Numbered from the stretch's first letter, positions 18,353 through 28,705 are shown. The stretch is DNA of 64,000 nucleotides from Franconibacter pulveris DSM 19144 (GCA_000621185.1 KK211222.1:367523-431522), one strand, 5' to 3'. The notes: generated from the sequence alone by a model not told the origin. Translations and numbers: made by a program.

Positions 18353-18461
18353 TGCATTTATACAAATACCTTACACGTAAAATCCAGATGCGATTCAACG
18401 CGCAAAGCGCGACGCTTTATGCGAGGATACGCGCTTTACGCTTTCTTATGAGCAGAGATTT

Positions 18462-19841
18462 ATGACCCAGGCTTCGTTTTCATCCCTTAACGCACTTCCC
18501 CCCGAGCAGCTTAGCAACCTTGAGGCGCTGGGCTACCATACCATGACGCCGGTTCAGGCGGCCTCGCTGCCGGCGATTCTTGCGGGCAGCGACGTGCGGG
18601 CGCAGGCGAAAACGGGCAGCGGTAAAACCGCCGCTTTCGGCCTGGGCGTGCTGGCGCGTATGGATGCCTCGCGTTTTTCCACCCAGTCGCTGATCCTGTG
18701 CCCGACGCGTGAGCTGGCGGATCAGGTGGCGAATGCGCTGCGCCGTCTGGCGCGCCATCTGCCAAACGTAAAAGTGCTGACGCTTTGCGGCGGCCAGCCG
18801 TTCAATATTCAGCGCGATTCGCTCGCCCACGCGCCGCACATTATTGTCGCCACGCCTGGCCGACTGCTGGAGCATCTGGCAAAAGGCACCGTTAAGCTTG
18901 ACGAGCTCCAGACGCTGGTGCTGGATGAGGCGGACCGCATGCTCGATATGGGCTTTAGCGATGACATTGACGAGGTTATCCGCTTCAGCCCGCAACATCG
19001 CCAGACGCTGCTCTTTTCCGCCACCTGGCCTGCGGCTATCGCCGCGGTGAGCGAAAGGGTACAGCGCAACCCGGTAACGATTGATATCGACAGCGTCGAT
19101 GCCTTGCCCGCCGTTGAGCAACGTTTCTTTGAAGTGGCGGGGCGCGAGAAAATCTCCCTGCTGCAAACGCTGCTCAGCGAACGTCAGCCCGCTTCCTGCG
19201 TGGTTTTCTGCAATACCCGCAAAGCCTGCCAGGAGGTATGCGACGCGCTCAACGCCAGCGAGCAGAGCGCGCTGGCGCTGCATGGCGATATGGAGCAACG
19301 CGACCGCGACCAGACGCTGGTGCGCTTTGCCAACGGCAGCAGCCGCGTGCTGGTGGCCACTGACGTGGCGGCCCGCGGCCTGGATATTAAGGCGCTGGAG
19401 ATGGTTATCAACTTTGAGCTCGCCTGGGAGCCGCAGGTGCACGTTCACCGCATCGGCCGCACCGCCCGTGCGGGGGAGCAGGGGCTGGCGGTCAGCTTCT
19501 GCGCCCCGGAAGAGATTTCGCGGGCCAATGCGCTGGTGGATATGCTCAAGCTTGATATCGACTGGCAAACGCCGCCCGCGCGCCGCATAGTGAAGCCGCT
19601 GGAAGCGGAAATGGCGACGTTGTGCATCGATGGCGGCAAAAAAGCCAAAATGCGTCCGGGCGACGTGCTCGGCGCGCTGACGGGTGATGTGGGCTTAAGC
19701 GCGGCGGATATCGGCAAGATAGACGTTTATCCGGTACATGTTTACGTGGCGGTGCGTCAGGCGCTGGCACGTAAAGCGTACAAGCAACTGCAGCAGGGCA
19801 AAATCAAGGGCAAAAGCTGCCGCGTGCGCTTCCTGAGCTGA
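18462..19841 (+). CDS. dbpA: ATP-dependent RNA helicase DbpA
   Basis: A DEAD-box helicase acting in late 50S subunit assembly, specific for hairpin 92 of 23S rRNA. At 459 residues, the helicase core shows Q-motif, GSGKT (52-56), PTREL, TPGR, DEAD (155-158), SATWP, DVAARGLD and HRIGRTARAG. The C-terminal ~70 residues form the DbpA-type RRM (GDVLGALTGDVGLSAADIG, VYVAVRQALARKA) that gives rRNA specificity. Preceded by a weak ribosome site; a bidirectional terminator separates it from nifJ. Confidence 0.96.
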   Translation: MTQASFSSLNALPPEQLSNLEALGYHTMTPVQAASLPAILAGSDVRAQAKTGSGKTAAFGLGVLARMDASRFSTQSLILCPTRELADQVANALRRLARHLPNVKVLTLCGGQPFNIQRDSLAHAPHIIVATPGRLLEHLAKGTVKLDELQTLVLDEADRMLDMGFSDDIDEVIRFSPQHRQTLLFSATWPAAIAAVSERVQRNPVTIDIDSVDALPAVEQRFFEVAGREKISLLQTLLSERQPASCVVFCNTRKACQEVCDALNASEQSALALHGDMEQRDRDQTLVRFANGSSRVLVATDVAARGLDIKALEMVINFELAWEPQVHVHRIGRTARAGEQGLAVSFCAPEEISRANALVDMLKLDIDWQTPPARRIVKPLEAEMATLCIDGGKKAKMRPGDVLGALTGDVGLSAADIGKIDVYPVHVYVAVRQALARKAYKQLQQGKIKGKSCRVRFLS

Positions 19842-19852
19842 TATCTTTCCTG

Positions 19853-19881
19853 TAAAAAAGGCCGCTTTCGCGGCCTTTTTA
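19853..19881. terminator. Bidirectional terminator between dbpA and nifJ
   Basis: GGCCGC / GCGGCC stem with A run before and T run after, between convergent genes. Confidence 0.9.
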
Positions 19882-19882
19882 C

Positions 19883-22800
19883 TTACTCGGTGCTGGTTTT
19901 TTCCGCCTTGCCCGCCATTTGCGCCAGGAAGTCGTAGCGCTTTTGCAGGTCAGCGGCGGCGTCCTTCCACAGCTGCTCCGCCACGTCGGGCTGTTGCGCG
20001 TTCAGGCGACGGAAGCGTTGCTCGGCAAGCAGCGTTTCCGCCAGCGCATCGGAAGGCGGACGCGAATCGAGCGCCAGCGGCAGCTTGCCCTCCTCAGCGC
20101 GGCGCGGATCGAAGCGGTAGAGCGGCCAGAAGCCGGTCGCGGTGAGCTGTCGCATCTGGTCATGGCTCAGCGCCAGATCGTAGCCGTGCTCTTCGCAGGG
20201 GCTGTAAGCGATGATAAGTGAAGGACCAGGGTACGCCTCCGCTTCCTGTATCGCCTTCACCGTCTGGTTAAGCTGCGCGCCAAGCGAGATTTGCGCTACA
20301 TAAACATGGCCGTACATCATCATGCTGACGCCCAGATCCTTACGGGCTTTACGCTTGCCATGCTCGCCAAATTTAGTGACGGCGCCGAGCGGCGTCGCTT
20401 TCGAAGCCTGGCCGCCGGTATTGGAGTAACACTGGGTATCGAGTACGAGGATATTAACGTTTTCAGTCAGGCTCAGAACATGGTCAAGACCGCCAAAACC
20501 GATATCGTACGCCCAGCCATCGCCGCCGATAAGCCAGATTGATTTTTCCACCAGCGCATCGGCATCGGTCAGAAGCTGTTGCGCATCGACGTCATCGACA
20601 TTCGCCAGCTGCTGGCGCAGCGCGGCTACCTGTTCCCGGCGCACTGGCGGCGTCGCCTCAGCGCGCAGTTGCGCGTTCAGCTCGGGAGTAAGCCTGTCGG
20701 CAAACTTATCCAGCAGGCGCATCACTCGCGCTTTGTGCTGGTCTACCGTCAGGCGAAAGCCAAGCCCAAACTCCGCGTTATCTTCGAAGAGTGAATTCGC
20801 CCATGCCGGGCCGCGGCCGTCGGCATCGGTGGTGTAAGGCGTGGAGGGCAGGTTGCCGCCATAAATTGAGGAGCAGCCGGTGGCGTTGGCAATCAGCAAG
20901 CGGTCGCCGTAAAGCTGGGTCAGCAGCTTAATGTAGGGCGTTTCGCCGCAGCCGGAACAGGCGCCGGAGTATTCAAACAGCGGCGTAATCAGCTGCGAGG
21001 TACGAATATCGATGCGCTCAAGCGCGGTGCGGTCGATCTCCGGCAGGCTGAGGAAAAAGTCGTAATGCACTTTCTCTTCTTCCACATGCTCAAGGCGGGA
21101 CATCATGTTGATGGCCTTAACCTCCGGGTTTTCACGATCTTTCGCCGGGCACACTTCCACGCAGAGGTTGCAGCCGGTGCAATCTTCAGGCGCAACCTGC
21201 AATACATATTTCTGGCCGCGCATATCGCGAGATTTCACATCCAGCGAATTCAGCGAGGCCGGGGCGTCACTCATCGCTTCAGGGGAAACCACTTTGGCGC
21301 GTATCGCCGAATGCGGACAGGCGGCGACACAGTGGTTGCACTGGGTGCAAAGTTCAGGTTTCCAGATGGGGATCGCTTCCGCGATATTGCGTTTTTCCCA
21401 GCGGGTGGTGCCGAGCGGCCAGGTGCCGTCCGGCGGCAGCGCGGAGACCGGCAACGCGTCGCCAAGGCCCGCCAGCATGGCGGCGGTAACGGTTTTGACA
21501 AAATCGGGCGCGGCGTCGGAAACGACCGGCGGACGCAGCGGGCTTTGCGGGTTCACCGCTTCACGGCTGACCTCAAACAGCGATTCGCGGGCCAGCGCCA
21601 GCGCCTGCCAGTTGCGCTCCACCAGCTCCTGGCCTTTGCTGCTGTAGCTTTTGGCAATCGCGGCCTGCAGCGCCTGTAGCGCGGCGTCGCCGGGCAGGAT
21701 CTGCGTGAGGTGGAAAAACGCCATCTGCATAACGGTGTTAATGCGCGCGCCAAGGCCGCACTCGCGGGCGATTTTCGCCGCGTTAACCACGTACACTTTC
21801 GCGTGTTTATGGTTCAGTACCGCCTGCACCTCTTGCGGAAGCCGGCGCCACACTTCATCCGGCGCATAAGGCGTATTGATAAGGAAAATGCCGCCGGGTT
21901 TTAGCCGTTCGGCCATCTGGTATTTATCGATAAACTGCAGCTGGTGGCAGCCGACAAAATCTGCCTGGTTCACCAGATAGGCGGAGTTAATCGGCCGCTC
22001 GCTGACCCGCAGGTGGGAAACCGTCAGGCCGCCCGCTTTTTTCGAGTCGTAGACAAAATAGCCCTGCGCGTAAAATGGCGTGGCGTTACCGATGATCTTA
22101 ATGTTGTTTTTGGTGGCGGAAACGCTGCCGTCGCTGCCAAGCCCGTAAAACAGCGCCTCCAGCCTTGCGTGAGAAGGCAGTGTGTTTTCCGGCAATGGTA
22201 AAGAAAGATGCGTGACGTCATCGTAAATCCCCACCGTAAAGCGCGCTTTCGGCTGCTGCGCCTTCAGCTCGGTAAACACCGCCAGCGCGCACTCCGGGCC
22301 GAACTCTTTTGAGGAAAGCCCGTAACGTCCGCCAATGACGCGCGGCAGGGTTTCGCGCTCGCCTGTGTTGAACGCTTCGGCAAGCGCAGTCATCACATCA
22401 AGATAAAGCGGCTCCGCCTGCGCGCCAGGCTCTTTGGTGCGATCGAGCACCGCAATGCGCTTCGCGCTTTCCGGCAATGCCGCCAGTAAATGCTTCGCGC
22501 TGAAAGGGCGGTAAAGGCGTACTTTCAGCACGCCCACTTTTTCGCCCTGCGTCAGCAGTTCGTCCACCACCTCTTCACAGGTGCCGATAGCGGATCCCAT
22601 TACAACGATAACGCGTTCCGCCTGCGGGTGGCCGTAATAGTCAAACGGGCGATAGTGACGACCCGTGGCCTGCGCAAAGTCATTCATCGCCGTTTCGACA
22701 TGATCGTAAACGGCGTTGTACCACGGGTTGGTCGCTTCGCGGGACTGGAAGTAAGTGTCGGGGTTGGCGGAGGTGCCGCGGATCACCGGATGCTCCGGGT

Positions 22801-23413
22801 TCAGCGCGCGGGCGCGGTGGGCGTCGATTTCCGCCTGCGGCATCAGGCTGCGGATGGTGTCGTCCGCCAGCGGCACGATTTTGTTAATTTCATGCGAAGT
22901 GCGAAAGCCATCAAAGAAATGGATAAACGGCACGCGGCTTTTCAGGGTGGCGATATGGGAAATCAGCGCAAAGTCCTGCGCTTCCTGCACGCTGCTCGCG
23001 CAGAGCATCGCGCAGCCGGTCTGGCGTACCGCCATCACGTCGGAATGGTCGCCGAAAATCGACAACGCATGCGTCGCGACCGTGCGCGCCGCCACGTGCA
23101 GCACGAAAGGGGTAAGCTGGCCCGCAAGCTTATAGAGCGTCGGGATCATCAACAACAACCCCTGGGAAGAGGTAAACGAGGTGGAGAGGGCGCCGGTTTG
23201 CAGCGCGCCGTGCACCGTAGCGATGGCCCCGGCCTCGGACTGCATCTCCACCACGCGCGGCGTATCGCCCCAGACGTTTTTGAGGCCGTTGCCCGCCCAG
23301 GCGTCCGCCTGTTCCGCCATGGTCGAACTGGGGGTGATGGGGTAAATGGCGATGACTTCACTGGTGCGAAACGCCACCGAAGCAACCGCGCCATTGCCGT
23401 CGATTGTGATCAT
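19883..23413 (-). CDS. nifJ: Pyruvate:ferredoxin (flavodoxin) oxidoreductase
   Basis: E. coli ydbK-type single-chain PFOR, 1176 residues. It oxidises pyruvate with CoA to acetyl-CoA, passing electrons to flavodoxin or ferredoxin. Domains in order: pyruvate-binding domain I (VAYRTSEV-type start with YPITPSSTMAEQ), domain II, the EKR region, two 4Fe-4S motifs (CTQCNHCVAACPH and CTGCNLCVEVCPAK), and the thiamine-diphosphate domain with CSGCGETPYIKLL and DGWAYDIGFGGLDH. Monocistronic, convergent with dbpA. 23414-23583 upstream holds its promoter region; MicC, near this gene in E. coli, was not seen. Confidence 0.95.
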   Translation of the reverse strand: MITIDGNGAVASVAFRTSEVIAIYPITPSSTMAEQADAWAGNGLKNVWGDTPRVVEMQSEAGAIATVHGALQTGALSTSFTSSQGLLLMIPTLYKLAGQLTPFVLHVAARTVATHALSIFGDHSDVMAVRQTGCAMLCASSVQEAQDFALISHIATLKSRVPFIHFFDGFRTSHEINKIVPLADDTIRSLMPQAEIDAHRARALNPEHPVIRGTSANPDTYFQSREATNPWYNAVYDHVETAMNDFAQATGRHYRPFDYYGHPQAERVIVVMGSAIGTCEEVVDELLTQGEKVGVLKVRLYRPFSAKHLLAALPESAKRIAVLDRTKEPGAQAEPLYLDVMTALAEAFNTGERETLPRVIGGRYGLSSKEFGPECALAVFTELKAQQPKARFTVGIYDDVTHLSLPLPENTLPSHARLEALFYGLGSDGSVSATKNNIKIIGNATPFYAQGYFVYDSKKAGGLTVSHLRVSERPINSAYLVNQADFVGCHQLQFIDKYQMAERLKPGGIFLINTPYAPDEVWRRLPQEVQAVLNHKHAKVYVVNAAKIARECGLGARINTVMQMAFFHLTQILPGDAALQALQAAIAKSYSSKGQELVERNWQALALARESLFEVSREAVNPQSPLRPPVVSDAAPDFVKTVTAAMLAGLGDALPVSALPPDGTWPLGTTRWEKRNIAEAIPIWKPELCTQCNHCVAACPHSAIRAKVVSPEAMSDAPASLNSLDVKSRDMRGQKYVLQVAPEDCTGCNLCVEVCPAKDRENPEVKAINMMSRLEHVEEEKVHYDFFLSLPEIDRTALERIDIRTSQLITPLFEYSGACSGCGETPYIKLLTQLYGDRLLIANATGCSSIYGGNLPSTPYTTDADGRGPAWANSLFEDNAEFGLGFRLTVDQHKARVMRLLDKFADRLTPELNAQLRAEATPPVRREQVAALRQQLANVDDVDAQQLLTDADALVEKSIWLIGGDGWAYDIGFGGLDHVLSLTENVNILVLDTQCYSNTGGQASKATPLGAVTKFGEHGKRKARKDLGVSMMMYGHVYVAQISLGAQLNQTVKAIQEAEAYPGPSLIIAYSPCEEHGYDLALSHDQMRQLTATGFWPLYRFDPRRAEEGKLPLALDSRPPSDALAETLLAEQRFRRLNAQQPDVAEQLWKDAAADLQKRYDFLAQMAGKAEKTSTE

Positions 23414-23583
23414 AAGTGACCCTTAGAGTGCGCAAAATTGAGGGATGCGTAATACGGCGACGCACCCTGTCGTAATACCTCAATTTTAGCAAAGCGCCAG
23501 GCCAGACATTTTCACTTTTGTGTACTGTGTCAGTCAGATGGTAAAAAAACCGTGAAATTACCAGGGAAAACAGGCATGCCGCG

Positions 23584-23799
23584 CTAAACCTCATACCCCA
23601 ACGCGCGGATCACCGCTTCCATCGCCTCTTGCGTTAGCTCAGAGCGCTTTACTTTCTGGTTCGCTAAGGCAGTACGCACGACGCCCGCAATAACAATATG
23701 CTTAGGCTCCTGGCCGAGGTCGCGCATCTCCAGCACCACTTTGCCCACCACCCGACACATTTCCTGATACAGCGCTTCATCTCTACGTATTTTATCCAT
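23584..23799 (-). CDS. fumD: FumD/DUF2767-family small protein
   Basis: A 71-residue protein with the block LYQEMCRVVGKVVLEMRDLG followed by EPKHIVIAGVVRTALAN. This is the conserved core of the YdhZ family (DUF2767), whose E. coli member FumD has been reported to have fumarase activity. That activity for such a small protein rests on outside reports, and I see no classical fumarase motif. The gene stands 170 bp upstream of nifJ on the same strand. Confidence 0.7.
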   Translation of the reverse strand: MDKIRRDEALYQEMCRVVGKVVLEMRDLGQEPKHIVIAGVVRTALANQKVKRSELTQEAMEAVIRALGYEV

Positions 23800-24081
23800 A
23801 TCCGCCTCGTTTTATGGGGGTTTACAGGCAGCATAACATCCGCGACGCGTAAAGCTAAACAGCGAAGAAATCAGCCCTTTGCCGCATATTGACCGCAGTG
23901 TAAAAGCAAACTTTTGCTTTTCGCGCCTTGTCTTGCGCGTGTGAACAAGCGAAACGGCTGAAGAAGTAGAATTGCTAAAAAAAGTGTTTAAGCGAGCAAA
24001 AGCCGCGATCAGAGGCTCGACGCTGGCGGTCAAGGTGGCCTATGATGCTGGAGTTTTTCAGGTCATCGAAAGGGGAGAATC

Positions 24082-24348
24082 ATGCGTGCAGCGTTTTTAG
24101 TGGGGTGTGCCGCGTTAGTTTTATCGGCATGCAGTAGCGAACCCGAACAGCAGGCGACGGCGGCTCACGTTTCGCCCGGCCTGCGTGCGGCGATGTCCGA
24201 CTCCGGGCAGGCCAACTGCGCAATGGTGGGTGGGTCGCTCTCTGTTGCGCGCCAGTTAGATGGTTCCGCTATCGGCATGTGCGCGCTGCCCAACGGTAAA
24301 CGCTGTAGTGAAAGCGCCCTGGCGTCAGGCAGCTGCGGCAACTACTGA
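24082..24348 (+). CDS. ydbJ: DUF333 lipoprotein YdbJ
   Basis: 88 residues with a lipoprotein signal (lipobox LSAC, Cys17) and a DUF333 domain (NCAMVGGSLSVARQLDG, MCALPNGKRCSESALASGSC). An AAGGGGAG ribosome site precedes the ATG. The stop codon directly abuts the stop of convergent hslJ. Function unknown; neighbour relations with hslJ and ldhA are as in E. coli. Confidence 0.88.
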   Translation: MRAAFLVGCAALVLSACSSEPEQQATAAHVSPGLRAAMSDSGQANCAMVGGSLSVARQLDGSAIGMCALPNGKRCSESALASGSCGNY

Positions 24349-24774
24349 TTAGTTGACCAGATCCGCCAGTTTATAAGTCAGCGTATGCTGGCTGGTTTCC
24401 AGCACCAGCGTCTTTTGCGACTGGCTTACTTTGGCACCCTGCGTCAACATTTCGCCAATCAGCGTATCCAGCTCGTTCAGGCGTGGCTCGGCACAGAGCA
24501 TCCGCGTTGAGGCCATGCCTTTTACCTTCAACACATTACCGTGCAGTTCGCCCTGGCCCATAAAGCGGTTACACATGCTGCCTGCAACGTGAAGGTTCTC
24601 GCCAAAGCTGATTTCCGGCATGCGGGTAGAAGCGTCGAGCGGCGCGCCATCCACGGTAGAAAGCACATAGCGGTGGTGAACCAGCTGCTGTGCTGTAACG
24701 TTAGCTTTATGACCCGGCGTCGCGCATCCCGCCAGAACAACTGCGGCCAGTGCCGGAACAACATACTTTTTCAT
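24349..24774 (-). CDS. hslJ: Heat-inducible lipoprotein HslJ
   Basis: A 141-residue META-domain protein with lipobox LAGC. Conserved parts include MPEISFGENLHVAGSMCNRFMG and the Cys-bearing TRMLCAEPRLNE. In E. coli HslJ is heat-inducible and linked to novobiocin resistance in the outer membrane. It is upstream of ldhA in position but on the same strand after it, so the two could be cotranscribed from the ldhA side (86 bp gap). Confidence 0.93.
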   Translation of the reverse strand: MKKYVVPALAAVVLAGCATPGHKANVTAQQLVHHRYVLSTVDGAPLDASTRMPEISFGENLHVAGSMCNRFMGQGELHGNVLKVKGMASTRMLCAEPRLNELDTLIGEMLTQGAKVSQSQKTLVLETSQHTLTYKLADLVN

Positions 24775-24860
24775 ATCGCCTCCATGATATTCATATCATC
24801 AATGATTCACGCCAGTCTGCCTGCCAGCTGACGCGAATACATCGGATATATTCTTAAAAA

Positions 24861-25850
24861 TCAGTACAACGCGTTTGGACAAGCTTCGCCTTTTTCCAGC
24901 TGGCGCAGGTTTTCAAGCGTAGTCTGGGAAATGCTGATGAGCGCCTCTTCGGTTAAAAACGCCTGATGACCGGTAAACAGGACGTTGTGACAGGCGGAGA
25001 GGCGACGGAATACGTCATCCTGAATCACGTCGTTAGACTTGTCTTCAAAGAAGAGATCGCGCTCATTCTCATACACGTCCATGCCCAGCGCGCCGATTTT
25101 TTGCATCTTCAGCGCTTCGATGGCGGCCTGCGAGTCGATAAGCCCGCCGCGGCTGGTGTTGATGATCATCACGCCATCTTTCATCTTCTCAAACGCAGTG
25201 CGATTCAGCAGATGGTAGTTATCTTTGGTGAGCGGACAGTGCAGGGAGATGACATCCGACTGAGAAAACAGCGTATCGACATCGACATACTCCACGCCAA
25301 GCTCAAGCGCCGCCGCGCTGGGGAAAGGGTCGGACGCCAGCAGGCGCATGCCGAAACCTTTCAGGATACGCAGCGCCGCCACGCCGATTTTCCCGGTGCC
25401 GATAACCCCCGCAGTTTTGCCGTACATCGTAAAACCGGTGAGTCCTTCCAGCGAGAAGTTAGCGTCGCGCGTGCGTTGATAGGCGCGGTGAATACGACGA
25501 TTAAGGCACATCATCATGCCGACAGCATGTTCAGCAACCGCTTCAGGCGAGTAGGCCGGTACGCGTACCACCTGCATTCCCAGTTCTTTCGCCGCATCCA
25601 GATCGACATTATTAAAGCCTGCGCAGCGCAGCGCGATAAATTTCACGCCATGCTTTTTCAGCTCTTCCAGCACCGGACGGCTGCCGTCATCGTTAACGAA
25701 AATGCAGACCCCATCACAGCCATTGGCGGTTTTAGCGGTTTTTTCCGTTAACAGGAAGTCGAAAAATTCAAGTTCAAAGCCAAACTCTTCGTTAACATGC
25801 TGCAAGTACTTTTTATCGTACTGCTTTGTGCTGTAGACGGCCAGTTTCAT
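24861..25850 (-). CDS. ldhA: Fermentative D-lactate dehydrogenase LdhA
   Basis: Reduces pyruvate to D-lactate with NADH in mixed-acid fermentation. The 329-residue protein, started at ATG 25850 with AAAGTCTT upstream, has the NAD motif GTGKIG (151-156) and the catalytic Arg234 (NTSRGG), Glu263 (ENERDL) and His295 (TGHQAFL). A longer frame to 25877 adds nine non-conserved residues. Divergent from ydbH with ~210 bp of AT-rich promoter sequence. Confidence 0.96.
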   Translation of the reverse strand: MKLAVYSTKQYDKKYLQHVNEEFGFELEFFDFLLTEKTAKTANGCDGVCIFVNDDGSRPVLEELKKHGVKFIALRCAGFNNVDLDAAKELGMQVVRVPAYSPEAVAEHAVGMMMCLNRRIHRAYQRTRDANFSLEGLTGFTMYGKTAGVIGTGKIGVAALRILKGFGMRLLASDPFPSAAALELGVEYVDVDTLFSQSDVISLHCPLTKDNYHLLNRTAFEKMKDGVMIINTSRGGLIDSQAAIEALKMQKIGALGMDVYENERDLFFEDKSNDVIQDDVFRRLSACHNVLFTGHQAFLTEEALISISQTTLENLRQLEKGEACPNALY

Positions 25851-26062
25851 AAGACTTTCTCCAGTGTTGTACTGCATTCACGGTAGCATAGTTAAAATAA
25901 TCTTACAAAGTTTAAAAAATAATTAATATTTCAGGCGCTTATCGCTGTTTTAAGCATAATAGTTTAGTTCAATGACGGTCGGCTTCACCTGCAGCGGCTA
26001 AACTGACACAATACGGCGCTCTGGCGCGTAATTTTATCAAAGAATCAGGATATTAACGGCCC

Positions 26063-28705
26063 ATGAAGGGTAAATACAGAGCGGCTATCGCCTTAGCGCT
26101 ATTGCTTATCTTGTTACCATTAACGCTGGTGTTTACGGTGGGCTATTGGCTGCCCGGCTTTGCTGGCATCTGGCTGCCGCCGGGCACCCGCATTGCGCTG
26201 GAGCAGCCCCCGCGTCTGACCCGCCACGCCATTATCCTTCCCGACTTACGCTACCTTGCAGGGGAGTGCGAACTGGCGACCGTAGACAACGCCATTCTCA
26301 CGCACCCGAGCCGCTGGCAGCTTAATGTCGATGCCTTAACGCTTAACCCGGAATGTTTCAGCGACATGCCCGCTGGCAATGAAAACCCCGCCGCGCCGCG
26401 CACGCTCGCCGAATGGCAGGCGATGCTGCCGATGAGCTGGGTTAGCATCAAAAAACTGACGCTCACGCCCTGGCCGCAGTACGCCGGCGCGCTGGACGCG
26501 AGCCTCACGCCTGAGCGTCAGCGCTTACGTTTCTCAGGCGATCGGATTGAGTTTGAGGCGCAGTTGCAGGGGCAGGCGCTGCGCGTAACAAAACTGAACC
26601 TTAACGTGGCGGACGCTATCCCGCCGATTACGCTACTGGGCGATTTCACCCTGCCGCTGGTGCCGGACGGCCTGCCGACCCAGGGGCGCACTGTGGCCCG
26701 TCTCCATCTGCCTTTTGCGCCTCAGGAGGCCCAGGCGGAGCTGGAGTGGCAGGATAATCGTGGTCAGTTGCTGATAAGCGCGACAGGCGATGCGGACCCG
26801 CTGCTCGACCTCCCCTGGACCCTCACGGCACAAACGTTCACCCTGAGCGACGGGCGCTGGCGCTGGCCTTACCAGGGGTTCCCGCTAAGCGGCAGGGTGG
26901 CGCTTAAGGCGGAAAACTGGCGCGCAGGGCTGGAGGGCGCGCAGTTTAGCGGGCGCATCAACGTGCTGACTGAAGGCGCGGCGGGCAAAGGCAACGCGGT
27001 CATGACCTTTGGGCCGGGGCGCTTAAGCATGACGCAGAGCGAGATGCCGCTGCGCATTACTGGCGAAGCCAAGCAGGACGCCATGGTGTTTTACGCGATG
27101 TTGCCTGCTGACCTGAACGGTCCGCTGCTTGCTCCACAGGTGCGTTTTCAACCCGGCGCGCTGCTGCGCTCACGCGGGCGGGTTATCGATTCGCTGAACA
27201 TCGATGAAGTGCGCTGGCCTTTAGCGGGTGTAAAGCTGACTCCGCAGGGCGTAGATGGCCGTTTGCAGGCTATCCTGCGCGCGCACGAACAGGCCATGGG
27301 AGATATGGCGCTGCACCTGGATGGCCGCGCTGACAATTTCCTGCCGGATGCGGGCGTGTGGCGCTGGCGCTACTGGGGAGAGGGTAACTTCAAACCGATG
27401 CAGGCGCGCTGGGATGTGGCCGGGCGGGGCGAGTGGCGAGACAGCGTTATTGAGCTAAGCGAGCTTGCAACCGGCTTCGACAAACTGCAGTACGGCGCGA
27501 TGCTGATGAGCAAACCGCGCCTGCGGCTCACCTCGCCGGTGCGCTGGGAGCGGCAGGACGCCGCCACGGACTTTAGCGGCGCGCTACAGCTTGACGCCGG
27601 ACCAACAACCTTCAGCGGCGGCAGCGTCTTGCCGCCATCGACCTTAACGTTCAGCGTGAAAGGCAGCAGCCCGACCGCGTTTCAGTTCAAAGGCGACCTG
27701 CGCGCGCAGGCTATCGGCCCGGTGCGGGTGCATGGCCGCTGGGACGGCGTACGCTTGCGCGGACAGGCGTGGTGGCCGGCGCAGCCGCTGGCGGTGTTTC
27801 AGCCCCTCATTCCGCCCGACTGGAAAATGGCGCTGCGCGACGGGCAATTTTACGCCCAGGTCGCTTTCTCCGCCGCAGGCGATCAGGGCTTTGAAGCGGG
27901 CGGGCACGGCGTGGTGAAAAAGGGCAGCGCCTGGACCACCGATAACAAAATCAACGGCGTCGATTTTGTGCTGCCCTTTCGCTACAGCGACGCCGTCTGG
28001 CAACTTGGCGCGCGCGGCCCGGTGCGGCTGCGCATAGACGACATCGAAAGCCAGGTCACGGCGCGCAACGTCACTGCGGATTTGCAGGGCAGCTACCCCT
28101 GGAGCGAGGCGCGGCCGCTGCTGTTGAGCAACGTCAGCGTCGATATGCTGGGCGGGCAAATTTCCCTACAGCAGTTGCGCATGCCGCAGCACGACGCGGC
28201 GCTGCTGCGCCTGCACAATCTTTCCGCCAGCGAATTTATCACCGCCACCAAAGTGAAGCAGGTCGCGCTCTCTGGCGCGGTTAACGGCGCCTTGCCGCTG
28301 TGGCTGGAAAACCCCCGATGGATAATCAAGGATGGCTGGCTTACCAGTCCCGGTCCGCTCACGCTGCGCCTCGATAAAGAGATGGCGGACGCGATGGCGA
28401 AAGATAACGTGGCGGCGGGCGCGGCGATAAACTGGCTGCGTTACATGGAGATTTCACACTCATGGACGACGCTGACTCTGGATAATCTCGGGGTGCTGTC
28501 GATGAGCGCGGAGCTGGAGGGCACCAGCCGCGTGAACGGGAAAAGCAACGCCGTGAGGCTTAATTACCGCCATCAGGAAAACCTCTTTACCCTGTGGCGC
28601 AGCCTGCGCTTTGGCGACAATTTACAGACCTGGCTTGAGCAGCACGCGCAGCTTCCCGGCGCGCCGTGTCAGCCAGCGGGTGCGGTATGCGAGGAAGAAA
28701 AATGA
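26063..28705 (+). CDS. ydbH: AsmA-like phospholipid transport protein YdbH
   Basis: 880 residues, as in E. coli. An N-terminal TM (residues ~8-30) anchors a long beta-rich periplasmic domain (AsmA-like, DUF748/YdbH C-terminal) thought to form a hydrophobic groove bridging inner and outer membranes. YdbH acts with TamB and YhdP in phospholipid movement to the outer membrane. Its last codons overlap the ynbE start (ATGA), and YnbE is its outer-membrane lipoprotein partner. Confidence 0.93.
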   Translation: MKGKYRAAIALALLLILLPLTLVFTVGYWLPGFAGIWLPPGTRIALEQPPRLTRHAIILPDLRYLAGECELATVDNAILTHPSRWQLNVDALTLNPECFSDMPAGNENPAAPRTLAEWQAMLPMSWVSIKKLTLTPWPQYAGALDASLTPERQRLRFSGDRIEFEAQLQGQALRVTKLNLNVADAIPPITLLGDFTLPLVPDGLPTQGRTVARLHLPFAPQEAQAELEWQDNRGQLLISATGDADPLLDLPWTLTAQTFTLSDGRWRWPYQGFPLSGRVALKAENWRAGLEGAQFSGRINVLTEGAAGKGNAVMTFGPGRLSMTQSEMPLRITGEAKQDAMVFYAMLPADLNGPLLAPQVRFQPGALLRSRGRVIDSLNIDEVRWPLAGVKLTPQGVDGRLQAILRAHEQAMGDMALHLDGRADNFLPDAGVWRWRYWGEGNFKPMQARWDVAGRGEWRDSVIELSELATGFDKLQYGAMLMSKPRLRLTSPVRWERQDAATDFSGALQLDAGPTTFSGGSVLPPSTLTFSVKGSSPTAFQFKGDLRAQAIGPVRVHGRWDGVRLRGQAWWPAQPLAVFQPLIPPDWKMALRDGQFYAQVAFSAAGDQGFEAGGHGVVKKGSAWTTDNKINGVDFVLPFRYSDAVWQLGARGPVRLRIDDIESQVTARNVTADLQGSYPWSEARPLLLSNVSVDMLGGQISLQQLRMPQHDAALLRLHNLSASEFITATKVKQVALSGAVNGALPLWLENPRWIIKDGWLTSPGPLTLRLDKEMADAMAKDNVAAGAAINWLRYMEISHSWTTLTLDNLGVLSMSAELEGTSRVNGKSNAVRLNYRHQENLFTLWRSLRFGDNLQTWLEQHAQLPGAPCQPAGAVCEEEK

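Noticed and set aside
18480-19568. 362-codon open frame antisense to dbpA
   Set aside because: Shadow of the dbpA codon pattern, no family features, no ribosome site.
22490-23419. 309-codon open frame antisense to nifJ
   Set aside because: Entirely inside nifJ; Arg-rich antisense artefact.
23414-23583. Possible MicC sRNA upstream of nifJ
   Set aside because: In E. coli micC lies near this gene, but neither its conserved 5' region nor its terminator was found here.
23812-24033. 73-codon minus-strand frame before ydbJ
   Set aside because: No ribosome site or family similarity; probably the AT-rich ydbJ promoter region.
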